Origin: Burkholderia contaminans
Lineage (GTDB): Bacteria; Pseudomonadota; Gammaproteobacteria; Burkholderiales; Burkholderiaceae
Direction of reading: 5' to 3'
Assembly (NCBI RefSeq): GCF_029633825.1
Contig: NZ_CP090641.1
Span: 1,674,001 to 1,738,000, forward strand
Length of the DNA stretch: 64,000 nucleotides
The position numbers were made by a program, and so were the translations under genes. Shown one piece after another: positions 27,468 to 36,144 of this stretch. The notes below the pieces were generated by a model that was not told where the DNA came from, ran no database searches, and saw nothing but the letters and a program-made list of their open reading frames with translations. Every line of letters begins with the position of its first letter. Position 1 is the stretch's first letter.

Positions 27468-27477
27468 TGGTATACCA
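27468..27477. promoter_or_regulatory. TGGTATACCA palindrome, predicted GntR (FCD) operator
   Basis: The perfect 10-bp palindrome TGGTATACCA lies between the divergent osmC-like and gntR-like genes, 28 bases before the GntR ATG. FadR/FCD-subfamily GntR proteins commonly bind TGGT-N2/3-ACCA-type sites, so this is probably the operator of the adjacent regulator. Confidence 0.65.
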
Positions 27478-27505
27478 TTATTCCAAACTGACGGAACATG
27501 CAGGC

Positions 27506-28147
27506 ATGGAAGCCAAACTCGATTCCACGGCGGACGCGGTCGCCGCCTCGTTGCGGGACATGATCATCAACGGCGAGCTGGAAGCCGGCGAACGGCTCGT
27601 CGAGCGCGACCTGGCCGACCGGTTCGGCATCAGCCGGATTCCGATGCGCGAGGCGATTCAACGCCTCGAGCGCGAAGGCTTGCTGGACATCTTCAGGAAT
27701 CGCGGCGCCGTCGTGCGCATGCTGAGTGCATCGGACGTGCAGGAAATCTACGACTTGCGCGCGCTGCTCGAAGGCGACGCGATCTACCGGAGCGTGAAGC
27801 GGCTCGACGACGAGACGCTGGCGCGCGCCGAGCTCGTCCATCGTTTGCTCGGCGATGCGGCCGTGCCGCGCCGGCAAGGCGAACTGAACCGCGAATTCCA
27901 CGCGCTGCTGTATTCATGCTGCGGCAACGCGCGGCAGTTGAAGACGATCGCGGAACTGCGCAGCCAGGTCGAACGGTACGAGCGCCTGCAGGCCACACTG
28001 CTCGCCGATACGCCGTCGTTCCAGGTCGAGCACGAGGAGATCCTGCAGGTGTGCCGTGATCGCAATGCACGCGCGGCGCGCTCGATGACGGTCGCGCATC
28101 TCGAATCGGCCAGGCGCATCGTGATGCGGCTCGTCGAAGGCGGGTGA
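27506..28147 (+). CDS. GntR-family regulator, FCD subfamily
   Basis: The product is a 213-residue regulator. It has an N-terminal winged helix ('LRDMIINGELEAGERLVERDLADRFGISRIPMREAIQRLEREGLLDIF') and an all-helical FCD effector domain with metal/ligand residues in 'DLRALLEGDAIY', 'NREFHALLYSCCGN' and 'EHEEILQV'. The ATG at 27506 is preferred: an earlier in-frame ATG at 27449 would place the TGGTATACCA operator inside the coding region. The target genes are unknown. The only neighbour sharing its promoter region is the osmC-like gene. Confidence 0.88.
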   Translation: MEAKLDSTADAVAASLRDMIINGELEAGERLVERDLADRFGISRIPMREAIQRLEREGLLDIFRNRGAVVRMLSASDVQEIYDLRALLEGDAIYRSVKRLDDETLARAELVHRLLGDAAVPRRQGELNREFHALLYSCCGNARQLKTIAELRSQVERYERLQATLLADTPSFQVEHEEILQVCRDRNARAARSMTVAHLESARRIVMRLVEGG

Positions 28148-28248
28148 GGCCGGCGCGCTGCGATTACCGCTTTCAACACGGCGCGCGGCTCCGAACCGGG
28201 TCGCGCCGGTTGCGGCGACAACCTCGAGGCACTCGATGCAGCCTCGCA

Positions 28249-29288
28249 TCAAACCGGCGGCTTCGCGCCCCCGCCCGGCACGCGGCCAGTCGTACCCCGC
28301 ACCACCAGCCTCGGTAGCGACGCGACACGCACGCTCGACGCCGCGTCGCGCTGCCCCCCCGCCTCGCGCAGCGCATTGAGCAGCTCGACCGCCAACCTGG
28401 CGGCCTCGGCGGTCGGGATCGCGACGGTCGTCAGCGTGGGCCGCGTGTCGCTCGCCAGGTGAATGTCGGTGATCCCGACGATCGACAGATCATCCGGCAC
28501 TCGCCGGCCGCGATCGGCCGCCGCATGCATCGCGCCGATCGCCGGCAGGTCGTTGGTCGCGACCAGCGCGGTCAACTGCGGGTGCTCGTCGAGCAACCAC
28601 CCCGCCGCGCGCACGCCGCCTTCGATCGAATCGGGCTCGGCCGCGACGATCGACGCATCGAGCCCCGCTTCGCTCATCACGTCGACGAAGCCGTCATAGC
28701 GCGCCGCCTGCACGCCGCTCGCCGACCCGCCGACGATCACGCCGATCTCGCGATGGCCGAGCTCGACCAGATGCCGCGTCGCGATCCGCCCCGCCTCGCG
28801 GAAATCCACCGCCACGCACGGCAATCCATCGGGCGGCGCCTCCGGCCGCTCCCACAGGCACAGCACGACCGGCACGCCACGCGCTGCCACATCGAGAAGA
28901 TCCGGCAGATGCAGGTTCGCATTCGTCACGAGAATCCCTTCGGAGATCGTGCCGGCGATCTGGTCGAGATACGCACGCCCCTGCAACGGATCTTCGTTCG
29001 TGTTGCAGACGATCAGGAACTGCCCGTTACGCCGCACCGCGCGCTCGACCGCCAGCGCGAACTCCGGGTAGAACGGGTTCGCGATGCTCGACACCATCAG
29101 CGCGACCGTCGGCGCGCGCCCTCCGCCAGCGCCCGCGCGGCGAGATGCGGCCGATACCCGAGCGCCTCCACGGCTTCCAGCACCCGCGCGCGCGTCGCCT
29201 CGCCCACCCGGCCGCGATCGCGCAGCACGTTCGACACGGTTGCGGCCGTCACGCCGGCGCGGCGCGCCACTTCATCCAGGGTTGCCAT
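28249..29288 (-). pseudogene. LacI-family regulator split by a one-base frameshift
   Basis: The DNA-binding part ('[39 protein letters not shown]') starts at 29288 and stops at 29097 in a scrambled tail (ARRRSR). The ligand-binding part ('MVSSIANPFYPEFALAVERAVRRNGQF ... LPRLVVRGTTGR') continues in another frame from 29097 to 28249. One missing base near 29118-29121, in a GGGCGCGCG run, would restore a normal full-length LacI reading '[14 protein letters not shown]'. The TGA of the first part overlaps the ATG of the second (TGATG). It is divergent from the beta-galactoside operon and presumably was its repressor. It is either a real mutation or a base-calling error. Confidence 0.85.
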
Positions 29289-29424
29289 CGCTTGCTCACT
29301 ATATGAGACGTCTATTCAATATTTGCTTCGCTCACCGAAGCGGCGCACTATCGCCGCACACCCTGCCGCCCGACCGACGGGCGCGACTCGGCCGCGATCG
29401 CATCGCCTCTTTTTTTGATCGCGA

Positions 29425-29442
29425 TGATTAAGCGCTTAATCA
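29425..29442. promoter_or_regulatory. LacI/GalR-type operator, 18-bp perfect palindrome
   Basis: TGATTAAGCGCTTAATCA is a perfect palindrome with a central CG pair, the hallmark of LacI/GalR operators. It lies 35 bases before the ABC ATPase gene and in the spacer shared with the lacI gene. A degenerate second copy (GAAAGCGCATTAAA) follows at about 29448-29461. Confidence 0.85.
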
Positions 29443-29477
29443 CTGATGAAAGCGCATTAAAACATGGAGCGGAGACA

Positions 29478-30626
29478 ATGGCGAGCATCTCGATGCGGCG
29501 CGTGCAGAAAGCCTACGGCGATCACGCGCCGGTCATTCGCGACGTCGATCTGGAAATCGGCGCGCACGAGTTCTGCGTGTTCCTCGGGCCGTCCGGATGC
29601 GGCAAGTCGACGTTGCTGCGGATGATCGCCGGGCTCGAGGACCTGAGCGCGGGCGAGCTGTCGATCGATGGCCGCCGCGTCGACGACGTGCCCGCCGCCG
29701 AGCGCGGTGTCGCGATGGTGTTCCAGAGCTACGCGCTGTTTCCGCACATGACGGTCTACGAGAACATGGCGTTCGGGCTGAAGCTCGCGCGCGTGCCCAA
29801 GGCCGAGATCGACCGGAAGGTACGCGATGCCGCGCGCATCCTGCAGCTCGACATGCTGCTCGATCGCAAGCCGAAGGCGCTGTCGGGCGGGCAACGGCAG
29901 CGCGTCGCGATCGGCCGCGCGATCGTGCGCGAGCCCGGCGTGTTCCTCTTCGACGAACCGCTGTCGAATCTCGACGCCGCGCTGCGCGGTCAGACCCGCA
30001 TCGAAATCGCGAAGCTGCACCGCCAGTTCGAACGCGCGAGCGTCGTCTATGTGACGCACGACCAGACCGAAGCGATGACGCTCGCCGACAAGATCGTGCT
30101 GCTGCATGCCGGCGCCGATACCGCGCAGCACGGCAGCATCGCGCAGGTCGGTGCGCCGCTCGACCTCTACCACCACCCGGCCAGCCGCTTCGTCGCAGGC
30201 TTCATCGGCTCGCCGCGCATGAACTTCCTGCCGGCCGTCGTGACCGCCTGCGATGCGCATCGCACGACCGTCACGCTCACACCGTCCGGCGAAACCTTCG
30301 TACTGCCACGCGATGGCTCGGCGCTCGGTGCGGGCGCCACCGTAGCGCTCGGCATTCGCCCCGAACACCTGACGCTCGGCGCCGCGCACGACGCGACGTC
30401 GCTCGCACGCGACGTCGTACTCGTCGAACGCCTCGGCGAACAGACCTACGTGCATCTCGAGCAGCCCGGCGGCCACTCGCTCATCGCGAAGGTGCCCGGC
30501 GACGCGCAGGTGCGCAGCGGCGAGCGCGTGCTCGTGCATGCGCCGGCCGCGGCCTGCCATCTCTTCACCGAAGACGGCCGCGCGGTGCCCGCGTGCGCCG
30601 ACGTCCACGTTCACCACTACGCATAA
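29478..30626 (+). CDS. Sugar ABC transporter ATP-binding protein (MsmK/UgpC type)
   Basis: The product is a 382-residue cytoplasmic ATPase for a CUT1 sugar importer. Visible motifs are Walker A 'GPSGCGKSTLLRMIAG', Q-loop 'MVFQSYALFPHMTVYENM', signature 'LSGGQRQRVAIGRAIV', Walker B 'VFLFDEPLSNLDAALR', and a C-terminal TOBE regulatory domain. The start at 29478 has GGAGA upstream; the longer open frame would run back through the operator. It heads the operon, ahead of the beta-galactosidase and the other transporter parts. Confidence 0.93.
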   Translation: MASISMRRVQKAYGDHAPVIRDVDLEIGAHEFCVFLGPSGCGKSTLLRMIAGLEDLSAGELSIDGRRVDDVPAAERGVAMVFQSYALFPHMTVYENMAFGLKLARVPKAEIDRKVRDAARILQLDMLLDRKPKALSGGQRQRVAIGRAIVREPGVFLFDEPLSNLDAALRGQTRIEIAKLHRQFERASVVYVTHDQTEAMTLADKIVLLHAGADTAQHGSIAQVGAPLDLYHHPASRFVAGFIGSPRMNFLPAVVTACDAHRTTVTLTPSGETFVLPRDGSALGAGATVALGIRPEHLTLGAAHDATSLARDVVLVERLGEQTYVHLEQPGGHSLIAKVPGDAQVRSGERVLVHAPAAACHLFTEDGRAVPACADVHVHHYA

Positions 30627-30635
30627 GGATCGGGC

Positions 30636-32621
30636 ATGCGCCTCGGAGTCTGTTATTACCCGGAACACTGGCCGGAAACGATGTGGGCCGACGATGCCCG
30701 CCGGATGAAAGCGCTTGGCATCGAGCAGGTGCGGATCGCCGAATTCGCGTGGAGCCGGATCGAGCCGTCGCCGGGCGAATACGACTGGGGCTGGCTCGAT
30801 CGCGCGGTCGACGTGCTCGGTGCGGCCGGCCTCGAGATCGTGATGTGCACGCCGACCGCCACGCCGCCGAAATGGCTGGTCGACCGCCATCCCGACATCC
30901 TCGCGATCGGCGCGGACGGACGGCCGCGCAAGTTCGGCTCGCGCCGCCACTACGACTTCTCGTCGCCGACCTATCTCGACGCGTCGCGCCAGATCTGCAC
31001 GGCGGTTGCCGAACGCTACGGCCGCCACCCGGCCGTGCGTTACTGGCAGACCGACAACGAGCTGGGCTGCCACCAGACCGTCGTCAGCTACTCGCCGGCC
31101 GCGCTCGTGCGCTTCCGTGCGTGGCTGAAGGCGCGCTACGACACGATCGACGCGCTGAACCGCGCGTGGGGCACCGTGTTCTGGAGCATGGAGTATCGCG
31201 ATTTCGACGAGGTCGACGCGCCCGTCGGCACCGTGACCGAGGCTCACCCGTCGCACCGCCTCGACTACCGGCGCTTCGCGTCGGACGAAGTTGCGCGCTA
31301 TCACCGGATGCAGGTGGACGTGATTCGCGCGCACTCGCCGGGCCGCCCGGTCGCGCACAACTTCATGCAGCTGTTCACCGAGTTCGATCACTACAAAGTG
31401 GCACGCGACCTCGACGTCGCGACCTGGGACAGCTATCCGCTCGGCGCGCTCGAGGAGCAATGGTTCGCACCCGACGTGAAGGCGCGCTGGCTGCGCACCG
31501 GCCATCCCGATTTCGCGTCGTTCAATCACGACCTCTATCGCGGCATGTCGAAACTGCCGTTCTGGGTGATGGAGCAGCAGCCGGGCCCCGTGAACTGGGC
31601 GCAATGGAACCCCGCGCCGCTGCCGGGCATGGTGCGCCTGTGGAGCTGGGAAGCATTCGCGCACGGCGCCGGCTGCGTGTCGTATTTCCGCTGGCGGCAG
31701 GCGCCGTTCGCGCAGGAGCAGATGCATGCGGGCCTGCACACCCCCGACGACCAACTCGACGAAGGCGGCCGCGAGGCGCAACGCGTCGCGAACGAGATCG
31801 CGGCCGTGCACGACGCCGGCGCGGATGCGGACGGCACCGTGCGCGCCCCCGTTGCACTGGTCTTCGACTACGAAGCGAAGTGGCTGTTCGAAGTGCAGCC
31901 GCAGGGCGCCGATTTCCATTACCCGCGCTTCGCGTTCGAGTACTACTCGGCGCTGCGCTCGCTCGGCTTCGACGTCGACATCGTTTCCGCGCACGCGCCG
32001 CTCGACGGCTACCGCCTCGTCGTCGTGCCGCCGCTGCCGGTCGTCCCGGACGATTTCGCCGCGCGGCTCGCGGCGTCCGGCGCGCATGTCGTGCTCGGCC
32101 CGCGCACCGGTTCGAAGACCGTCGACCTGCAGATCCCGCCGACGCTGCCGCCCGGCCCGCTTGCGTCGATCCTGCCGGTGCGCGTGTGGCGCGTCGAATC
32201 GCTGCGGCCGAACGTGACCGAGCAGATCGACGGCACGCTGCGCGACGGCGCGCCGCTCGCCGGCAACGCACGCCACTGGCGCGACTTCGTCGAACTGCAC
32301 GACGACACCCACAGTGTCGTGCGCGCACGCTTCGCCGACGGTCATCCGGCTTGCGTGTCGCACGGCATGCTGCACTACTGGGCCGCGCTGTTCGACGACG
32401 CGACTACCGTCCGGCTGTTCGCCGACGTCGCGGCCGAAGCCGGCCTCGCGCCCGCCCCGCTCGGCGACGGCGTGCGCGTGAGCCGGCGCGGCGGCCTGAC
32501 CTACGTTTTCAACTATGGCGACGCGCCGCACACGATCGACGCGGTGCCGCCGTCGGCGTTCGTGCTCGGCACGGCGCAAGTCGGGCCGCAAGACGTGGCC
32601 GTGTATCGAAGCCGTTCGTAG
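30636..32621 (+). CDS. GH42 beta-galactosidase
   Basis: The product is a 661-residue retaining glycosidase of family 42, with a TIM barrel, trimerisation domain and small beta domain. The start '[43 protein letters not shown]' is diagnostic. The acid/base Glu is in '[11 protein letters not shown]' (about 142) and the nucleophile Glu in '[14 protein letters not shown]' (about 313). No signal peptide is present, so it hydrolyses imported beta-galactosides or galacto-oligosaccharides in the cytoplasm. It lies ten bases after the ATPase gene. Confidence 0.95.
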   Translation: MRLGVCYYPEHWPETMWADDARRMKALGIEQVRIAEFAWSRIEPSPGEYDWGWLDRAVDVLGAAGLEIVMCTPTATPPKWLVDRHPDILAIGADGRPRKFGSRRHYDFSSPTYLDASRQICTAVAERYGRHPAVRYWQTDNELGCHQTVVSYSPAALVRFRAWLKARYDTIDALNRAWGTVFWSMEYRDFDEVDAPVGTVTEAHPSHRLDYRRFASDEVARYHRMQVDVIRAHSPGRPVAHNFMQLFTEFDHYKVARDLDVATWDSYPLGALEEQWFAPDVKARWLRTGHPDFASFNHDLYRGMSKLPFWVMEQQPGPVNWAQWNPAPLPGMVRLWSWEAFAHGAGCVSYFRWRQAPFAQEQMHAGLHTPDDQLDEGGREAQRVANEIAAVHDAGADADGTVRAPVALVFDYEAKWLFEVQPQGADFHYPRFAFEYYSALRSLGFDVDIVSAHAPLDGYRLVVVPPLPVVPDDFAARLAASGAHVVLGPRTGSKTVDLQIPPTLPPGPLASILPVRVWRVESLRPNVTEQIDGTLRDGAPLAGNARHWRDFVELHDDTHSVVRARFADGHPACVSHGMLHYWAALFDDATTVRLFADVAAEAGLAPAPLGDGVRVSRRGGLTYVFNYGDAPHTIDAVPPSAFVLGTAQVGPQDVAVYRSRS

Positions 32622-32684
32622 CACCCGCTACCGGCGCCACGACACGCCGGTCACGTACAACGACACCCAGAACTGGAGACACGT

Positions 32685-33944
32685 ATGACCCATCGCCCCC
32701 TTCGCGCCGCCGCCCGGCTCGCCACGGCCGCCGCTGTCGCACTGGCATCGCTCGGCATGACGGCGCCCGCCGATGCCGGCACGCTGACGATCAACATCGC
32801 GTTCAAGGGCGCCAGCCAGCGCGCGGTCTGGCAGTCGACGCTCGAAGCGTTCCGCAAGGCGCATCCCGACATCGACGTGAAGGCGACCTTCGTCGACGAG
32901 GAAGCGTACAAGGTGCAGCTCCCCGCCTGGCTCACGACCATCGCACCGGACGTCGTGAACTGGCACGCGGGCGAACGGATGGCGTACTACGCGAAGCGCG
33001 GGCTGTTCGAGGACCTGAGCGGCGACTGGACGAAGAACGGCTGGGGCGCGATGTATGCGTCGACACGCGACGCATCGTCGTACAACGGCAAGCAGTACGC
33101 GGCGCCGACCGTCTACTACTCGTGGGGGCTGTTCTATCGCAAGGACCTGTTCCGCAAGGTCGGCATCGCCGACGAGCCGAAGACGTGGGACCAGTTTCTC
33201 GACGCGTGCAAGAAGCTGAAGGCGGCCGGCATCACGCCGATCGCGGTCGGCGGCCGCGACGCGTGGACCCTCGCCGGCTGGTTCGACTATCTCGACCTGC
33301 GCGTGAACGGCAACGCGTTCCACCAGCAGCTGATGGCCGGCGACGTGCCGTACACCGACCCGCGCGTGAAGAAGGTCTACACGACGTGGAAATCGCTGAT
33401 CGACGCAGGCTACTTCATCGACAACGCGCTGTCCTACGATCTCGACGGCGCGCAGCCGTTCCTGTTCCAGGGCAAGGCCGCGATGATGCTGATGGGCACC
33501 TTCATCGCGGCGGGCTTTCCGCCGAACGTGAAGCCGGAAATGGGCTACTACCGCTTCCCGATCATCGACCCGAAGGTGCCGACCGCCGAGGACGGCCCGG
33601 TGGAATCGCTGCATATCCCGACGAAGGCGAAGAACAAGGCCGACGCGCACACGTTCCTCGCATTCGTCGAAACGCCCGAGATGGGCGCGAAGCTCGCGGA
33701 AGGGCTCGGCTCGCTGTCGGCCAACAGCAAGTCGCCCGAGCCGGCCGATCCGATCTCGCGCGTCGGGTTCCGGATCCTTGCCGACACGAAGGGCGGCGTC
33801 GCGCAGTTCTACGACCGCGACATGACGAAGGAAATGGCCGACGAGGGGATGAAGGGGATGCAGCAGTTCCTCGCGAATCCCGCGCAGCTCGATACGGTGC
33901 TCGCGCAACTCGAACAGACCCGCAAGCGCATCTACAAGAAGTAA
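32685..33944 (+). CDS. Extracellular solute-binding protein (family 1), sugar
   Basis: The product is a 419-residue periplasmic binding protein with a signal peptide ending 'MTAPADA' before 'GTLTINIAFKGASQRAVWQSTLEAFRKAHPDIDVK'. The body is typical of the family ('APTVYYSWGLFYRKDLFRKVGI', 'FPIIDPKVPTAEDGPVES'). It captures the sugar for the two permeases that follow. Specificity is probably a beta-galactoside or galacto-oligosaccharide, given the GH42 gene (inference). Confidence 0.92.
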   Translation: MTHRPLRAAARLATAAAVALASLGMTAPADAGTLTINIAFKGASQRAVWQSTLEAFRKAHPDIDVKATFVDEEAYKVQLPAWLTTIAPDVVNWHAGERMAYYAKRGLFEDLSGDWTKNGWGAMYASTRDASSYNGKQYAAPTVYYSWGLFYRKDLFRKVGIADEPKTWDQFLDACKKLKAAGITPIAVGGRDAWTLAGWFDYLDLRVNGNAFHQQLMAGDVPYTDPRVKKVYTTWKSLIDAGYFIDNALSYDLDGAQPFLFQGKAAMMLMGTFIAAGFPPNVKPEMGYYRFPIIDPKVPTAEDGPVESLHIPTKAKNKADAHTFLAFVETPEMGAKLAEGLGSLSANSKSPEPADPISRVGFRILADTKGGVAQFYDRDMTKEMADEGMKGMQQFLANPAQLDTVLAQLEQTRKRIYKK

Positions 33945-33948
33945 CCGC

Positions 33949-34950
33949 GTGACCCAACCGGCGGCCGCGTGCCGCCGTGCCCGTTCAGGAGGCTTGCCGT
34001 GTCCAGTCCGATCACGTCCCCCGCCCGCCGGCGCGGGCGCCGCGCCGCCGCCACGCGGCGCATCCGCCGCCACCGCCCTGCCCGCGCGTCGCCCGTCGCC
34101 CGCCTTGCGGCGCCAGCAGCGCGCCGCGTGGCTCTTTCTCGCGCCGGCCTGCGCGATGGTTGCCGTCTATGTGATCTGGCCGATCCTGTCGACGCTGTGG
34201 CTGAGCCTGTACAACTGGGACGGGATGACCGAGCGCACCTTCGTCGGTCTCGCGAACTACGCGGAGCTGCTGCATGCGCCGACGTTCTACACCGCGCTGC
34301 GCAACAACGTGATCTGGCTCGCGCTCTTCATGCTCGCGCCGCCGCTCGGCCTCGCGCTCGCGTTGTACCTGAATCAGGCGGTGGCCGGCATCCGGCTCGT
34401 GAAGTCGCTGTTCTTCGCGCCGTTCGTGTTGTCCGGCGTGGTCGTCGGGCTGATCTTTTCGTGGTTCTACGATCCGACGTTCGGCCTGCTCGCGCTGATC
34501 GCCGGACACGGCATCCCGGTGCTCGGCGATGCGCGCTACGCGACGTTCGGTATCGTGTTCGCCGCGCTGTGGCCGCAGACCGCGTACTGCATGATCCTGT
34601 ACCTCACCGGCCTCACGTCGCTCAACCCGGAACAGATCGAAGCCGCCCGAATGGAAGGCGCGCGCGGATTCGCGCTGCTGTGGCACGTGGTGCTGCCACA
34701 GTTGCGGCCGACCACCTTCATGGCGATCGTCGTCACGGTGATCGGCGCGCTGCGCAGCTTCGACCTGATCTCGGTGATGACGAGCGGCGGCCCGTTCGAA
34801 AGCTCGACCGTGCTCGCGTATTACATGTACGACCAGGCGATCAAGTACTACCGGCTCGGCTATTCCGCGTCGATTGCGGTCGTGCTGTTCGCGATCATGC
34901 TCGTCTACATCGTGTTCCAGTTGCGCCGCCTTCTGCGCAACGAGCAATAA
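33949..34950 (+). CDS. Sugar ABC transporter permease (MalF/UgpA type); N-terminus uncertain
   Basis: The product is an inner-membrane CUT1 permease with six helices from 'WLFLAPACAMVAVYVIWPIL' and the EAA loop 'EAARMEGARGFALLWHVVLPQL'. The open frame begins with a GTG at 33949, but no ribosome site precedes it and the first 50 residues are an odd Pro/Arg/Ala-rich tail. A GTG at 33999 with a perfect AGGAGG before it lies in a different frame. It would join the permease frame if one C were removed from the CCCCC run at 34018-34022. So either translation starts at an unusual codon (TTG 34105 is possible) or there is a frameshift. Confidence 0.85.
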   Translation: MTQPAAACRRARSGGLPCPVRSRPPPAGAGAAPPPRGASAATALPARRPSPALRRQQRAAWLFLAPACAMVAVYVIWPILSTLWLSLYNWDGMTERTFVGLANYAELLHAPTFYTALRNNVIWLALFMLAPPLGLALALYLNQAVAGIRLVKSLFFAPFVLSGVVVGLIFSWFYDPTFGLLALIAGHGIPVLGDARYATFGIVFAALWPQTAYCMILYLTGLTSLNPEQIEAARMEGARGFALLWHVVLPQLRPTTFMAIVVTVIGALRSFDLISVMTSGGPFESSTVLAYYMYDQAIKYYRLGYSASIAVVLFAIMLVYIVFQLRRLLRNEQ

Positions 34951-34958
34951 CCTGACCG

Positions 34959-35819
34959 GTGGCCATCATGTTTCCGACTCCCGTTGCTCAATGGAAGCCT
35001 GTCTCGCGCAGGCTGTACAAGCTGTCGTTGCCGGTTGCGCTGCTGATCTGGCTGCTGCCGATGATCGCGGTGTTCGTCACGTCGGTGCGCTCGACCGAGG
35101 AACTGGTCGAAGGTCACTACTGGGGCTGGCCACGGCACTTCTCGATGATCGAGAACTATCGCGACGCGCTGACGACGTCGCCGATGCTGCATTACTTCTG
35201 GAATAGCGTGCAGATCACCGTGCCTTCCGTGGTCGGGTCGATTGCGCTGGCGGCAATGGCGGGCTTTGCGCTGGCGACCTACAAGTTTCGCGGGAGTACG
35301 GCGCTGTTCGGGACGTTCGTTGCCGGTAACTTCGTGCCCGTGCAGGTGTTGATGATTCCGGTGCGGGATCTGTCGCTCAGGCTCGGTGTGTTCAATACGG
35401 TCGAGGCGCTGATTCTTTTTCATGTCGCGTTTCAGACGGGGTTCTGCACGCTGTTTTTGCGCAACTTCATCAAGCAGTTGCCGTTCGAGTTGATCGAAGC
35501 GGCAAGAATCGAAGGGGCGGGGGAATGGACGGTGTTCTGGCGGATCGTGCTGCCGTTGATTCGGCCCGCGTTGGCCGCGCTGGCGATTCTCGTTTTTACG
35601 TTCGTGTGGAATGACTACTTCTGGGCGCTGTGTCTCACGCAAGGGGATGAGGCCGCGCCGATCACGGCTGGCGTTGCCGCACTGAAGGGGCAGTGGACGA
35701 CGTCGTGGAATCTCGTGTCCGCCGGGTCGATTCTGGCGGCGTTGCCGTCCGTCGCGATGTTCTTCGCGATGCAGAAGCATTTCGTGGCGGGGCTGACGTT
35801 CGGGGCGACCAAAGGCTGA
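34959..35819 (+). CDS. Sugar ABC transporter permease (MalG/UgpE type)
   Basis: The product is a 286-residue inner-membrane permease. Six helices, 'STEELVEGHYWGWPRHFSMIENYRDAL', and the EAA loop 'EAARIEGAGEWTVFWRIVLPLIRPALAALAI' identify the second CUT1 permease subunit, partner of the preceding gene. GTG at 34959 and ATG at 34968 are both possible starts. It is the last gene of the operon, followed by a strong terminator. Confidence 0.92.
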   Translation: MAIMFPTPVAQWKPVSRRLYKLSLPVALLIWLLPMIAVFVTSVRSTEELVEGHYWGWPRHFSMIENYRDALTTSPMLHYFWNSVQITVPSVVGSIALAAMAGFALATYKFRGSTALFGTFVAGNFVPVQVLMIPVRDLSLRLGVFNTVEALILFHVAFQTGFCTLFLRNFIKQLPFELIEAARIEGAGEWTVFWRIVLPLIRPALAALAILVFTFVWNDYFWALCLTQGDEAAPITAGVAALKGQWTTSWNLVSAGSILAALPSVAMFFAMQKHFVAGLTFGATKG

Positions 35820-35866
35820 ACGCGCAGCTTCGCGTATTCGTATCTCCCCCTCCGCATCGTGAGGTT

Positions 35867-35888
35867 GCCCGCTTCGGCGGGCTTTTTT
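35867..35888 (+). terminator. Rho-independent terminator of the beta-galactoside operon
   Basis: The stem GCCCGC-TTCG-GCGGGC has a stable UUCG tetraloop and is followed at once by six T's. It lies 47 bases after the last permease stop. Confidence 0.93.
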
Positions 35889-35889
35889 A

Positions 35890-36093
35890 TTGTCGGGAAT
35901 TGGCCGGGGGGAGGTACAGGTCGTCTGTGACTTTGACGAATCCAATAGCCTTATCTCGCTTGGCCCGTTCTTTGGCGGCGATGCGGCCGACGAATGTACA
36001 AGGTCATTGGAGCGGCTTGGGCTGACATACATCGACGACTTTTTCGTCTTCGAAGGGCTTGTGCCCGACTGGTGCTCGTTCGAAGTATTTTGA
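35890..36093 (+). pseudogene. Short open frame, probable 3' remnant of a hypothetical gene
   Basis: The 67-codon frame begins just after the terminator. Its composition is protein-like (C-D-F-D-E-S-N, then G-P-F-F-G-G-D, ending D-W-C-S-F-E-V-F) and is acidic and aromatic, unlike the Arg/Ala-rich shadows elsewhere. Only a TTG at 35890 could start it, with no clear ribosome site. It may be the surviving end of a gene cut when the LysR/SDR pair arrived, or a small unknown gene. Confidence 0.35.
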
Positions 36094-36144
36094 CATGCGT
36101 GCCGATCTCTAGCGTCCGAAGGCTGCACTGGTCGATTAACGCCC

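Noticed and set aside
29325..29341. GCTTCG-N5-CGAAGC hairpin upstream of lacI
   Set aside because: A 6-bp stem is expected by chance in this composition, and the 18-bp palindrome is a far better operator.
29457..32624. A 1055-codon minus-strand frame opposite the GH42 gene
   Set aside because: Composition is typical of a high-GC antisense shadow, and the plus strand has recognised ABC and GH42 proteins.
29597..33952. A 1451-codon plus-strand frame
   Set aside because: Arg-rich, no domains, overlaps three clear genes in another frame.
33969..34955. A 328-codon frame starting near the AGGAGG-GTG before the permease
   Set aside because: Beyond the first few codons it is an off-frame reading of the permease; only its start signal is meaningful, as noted in the frameshift finding.
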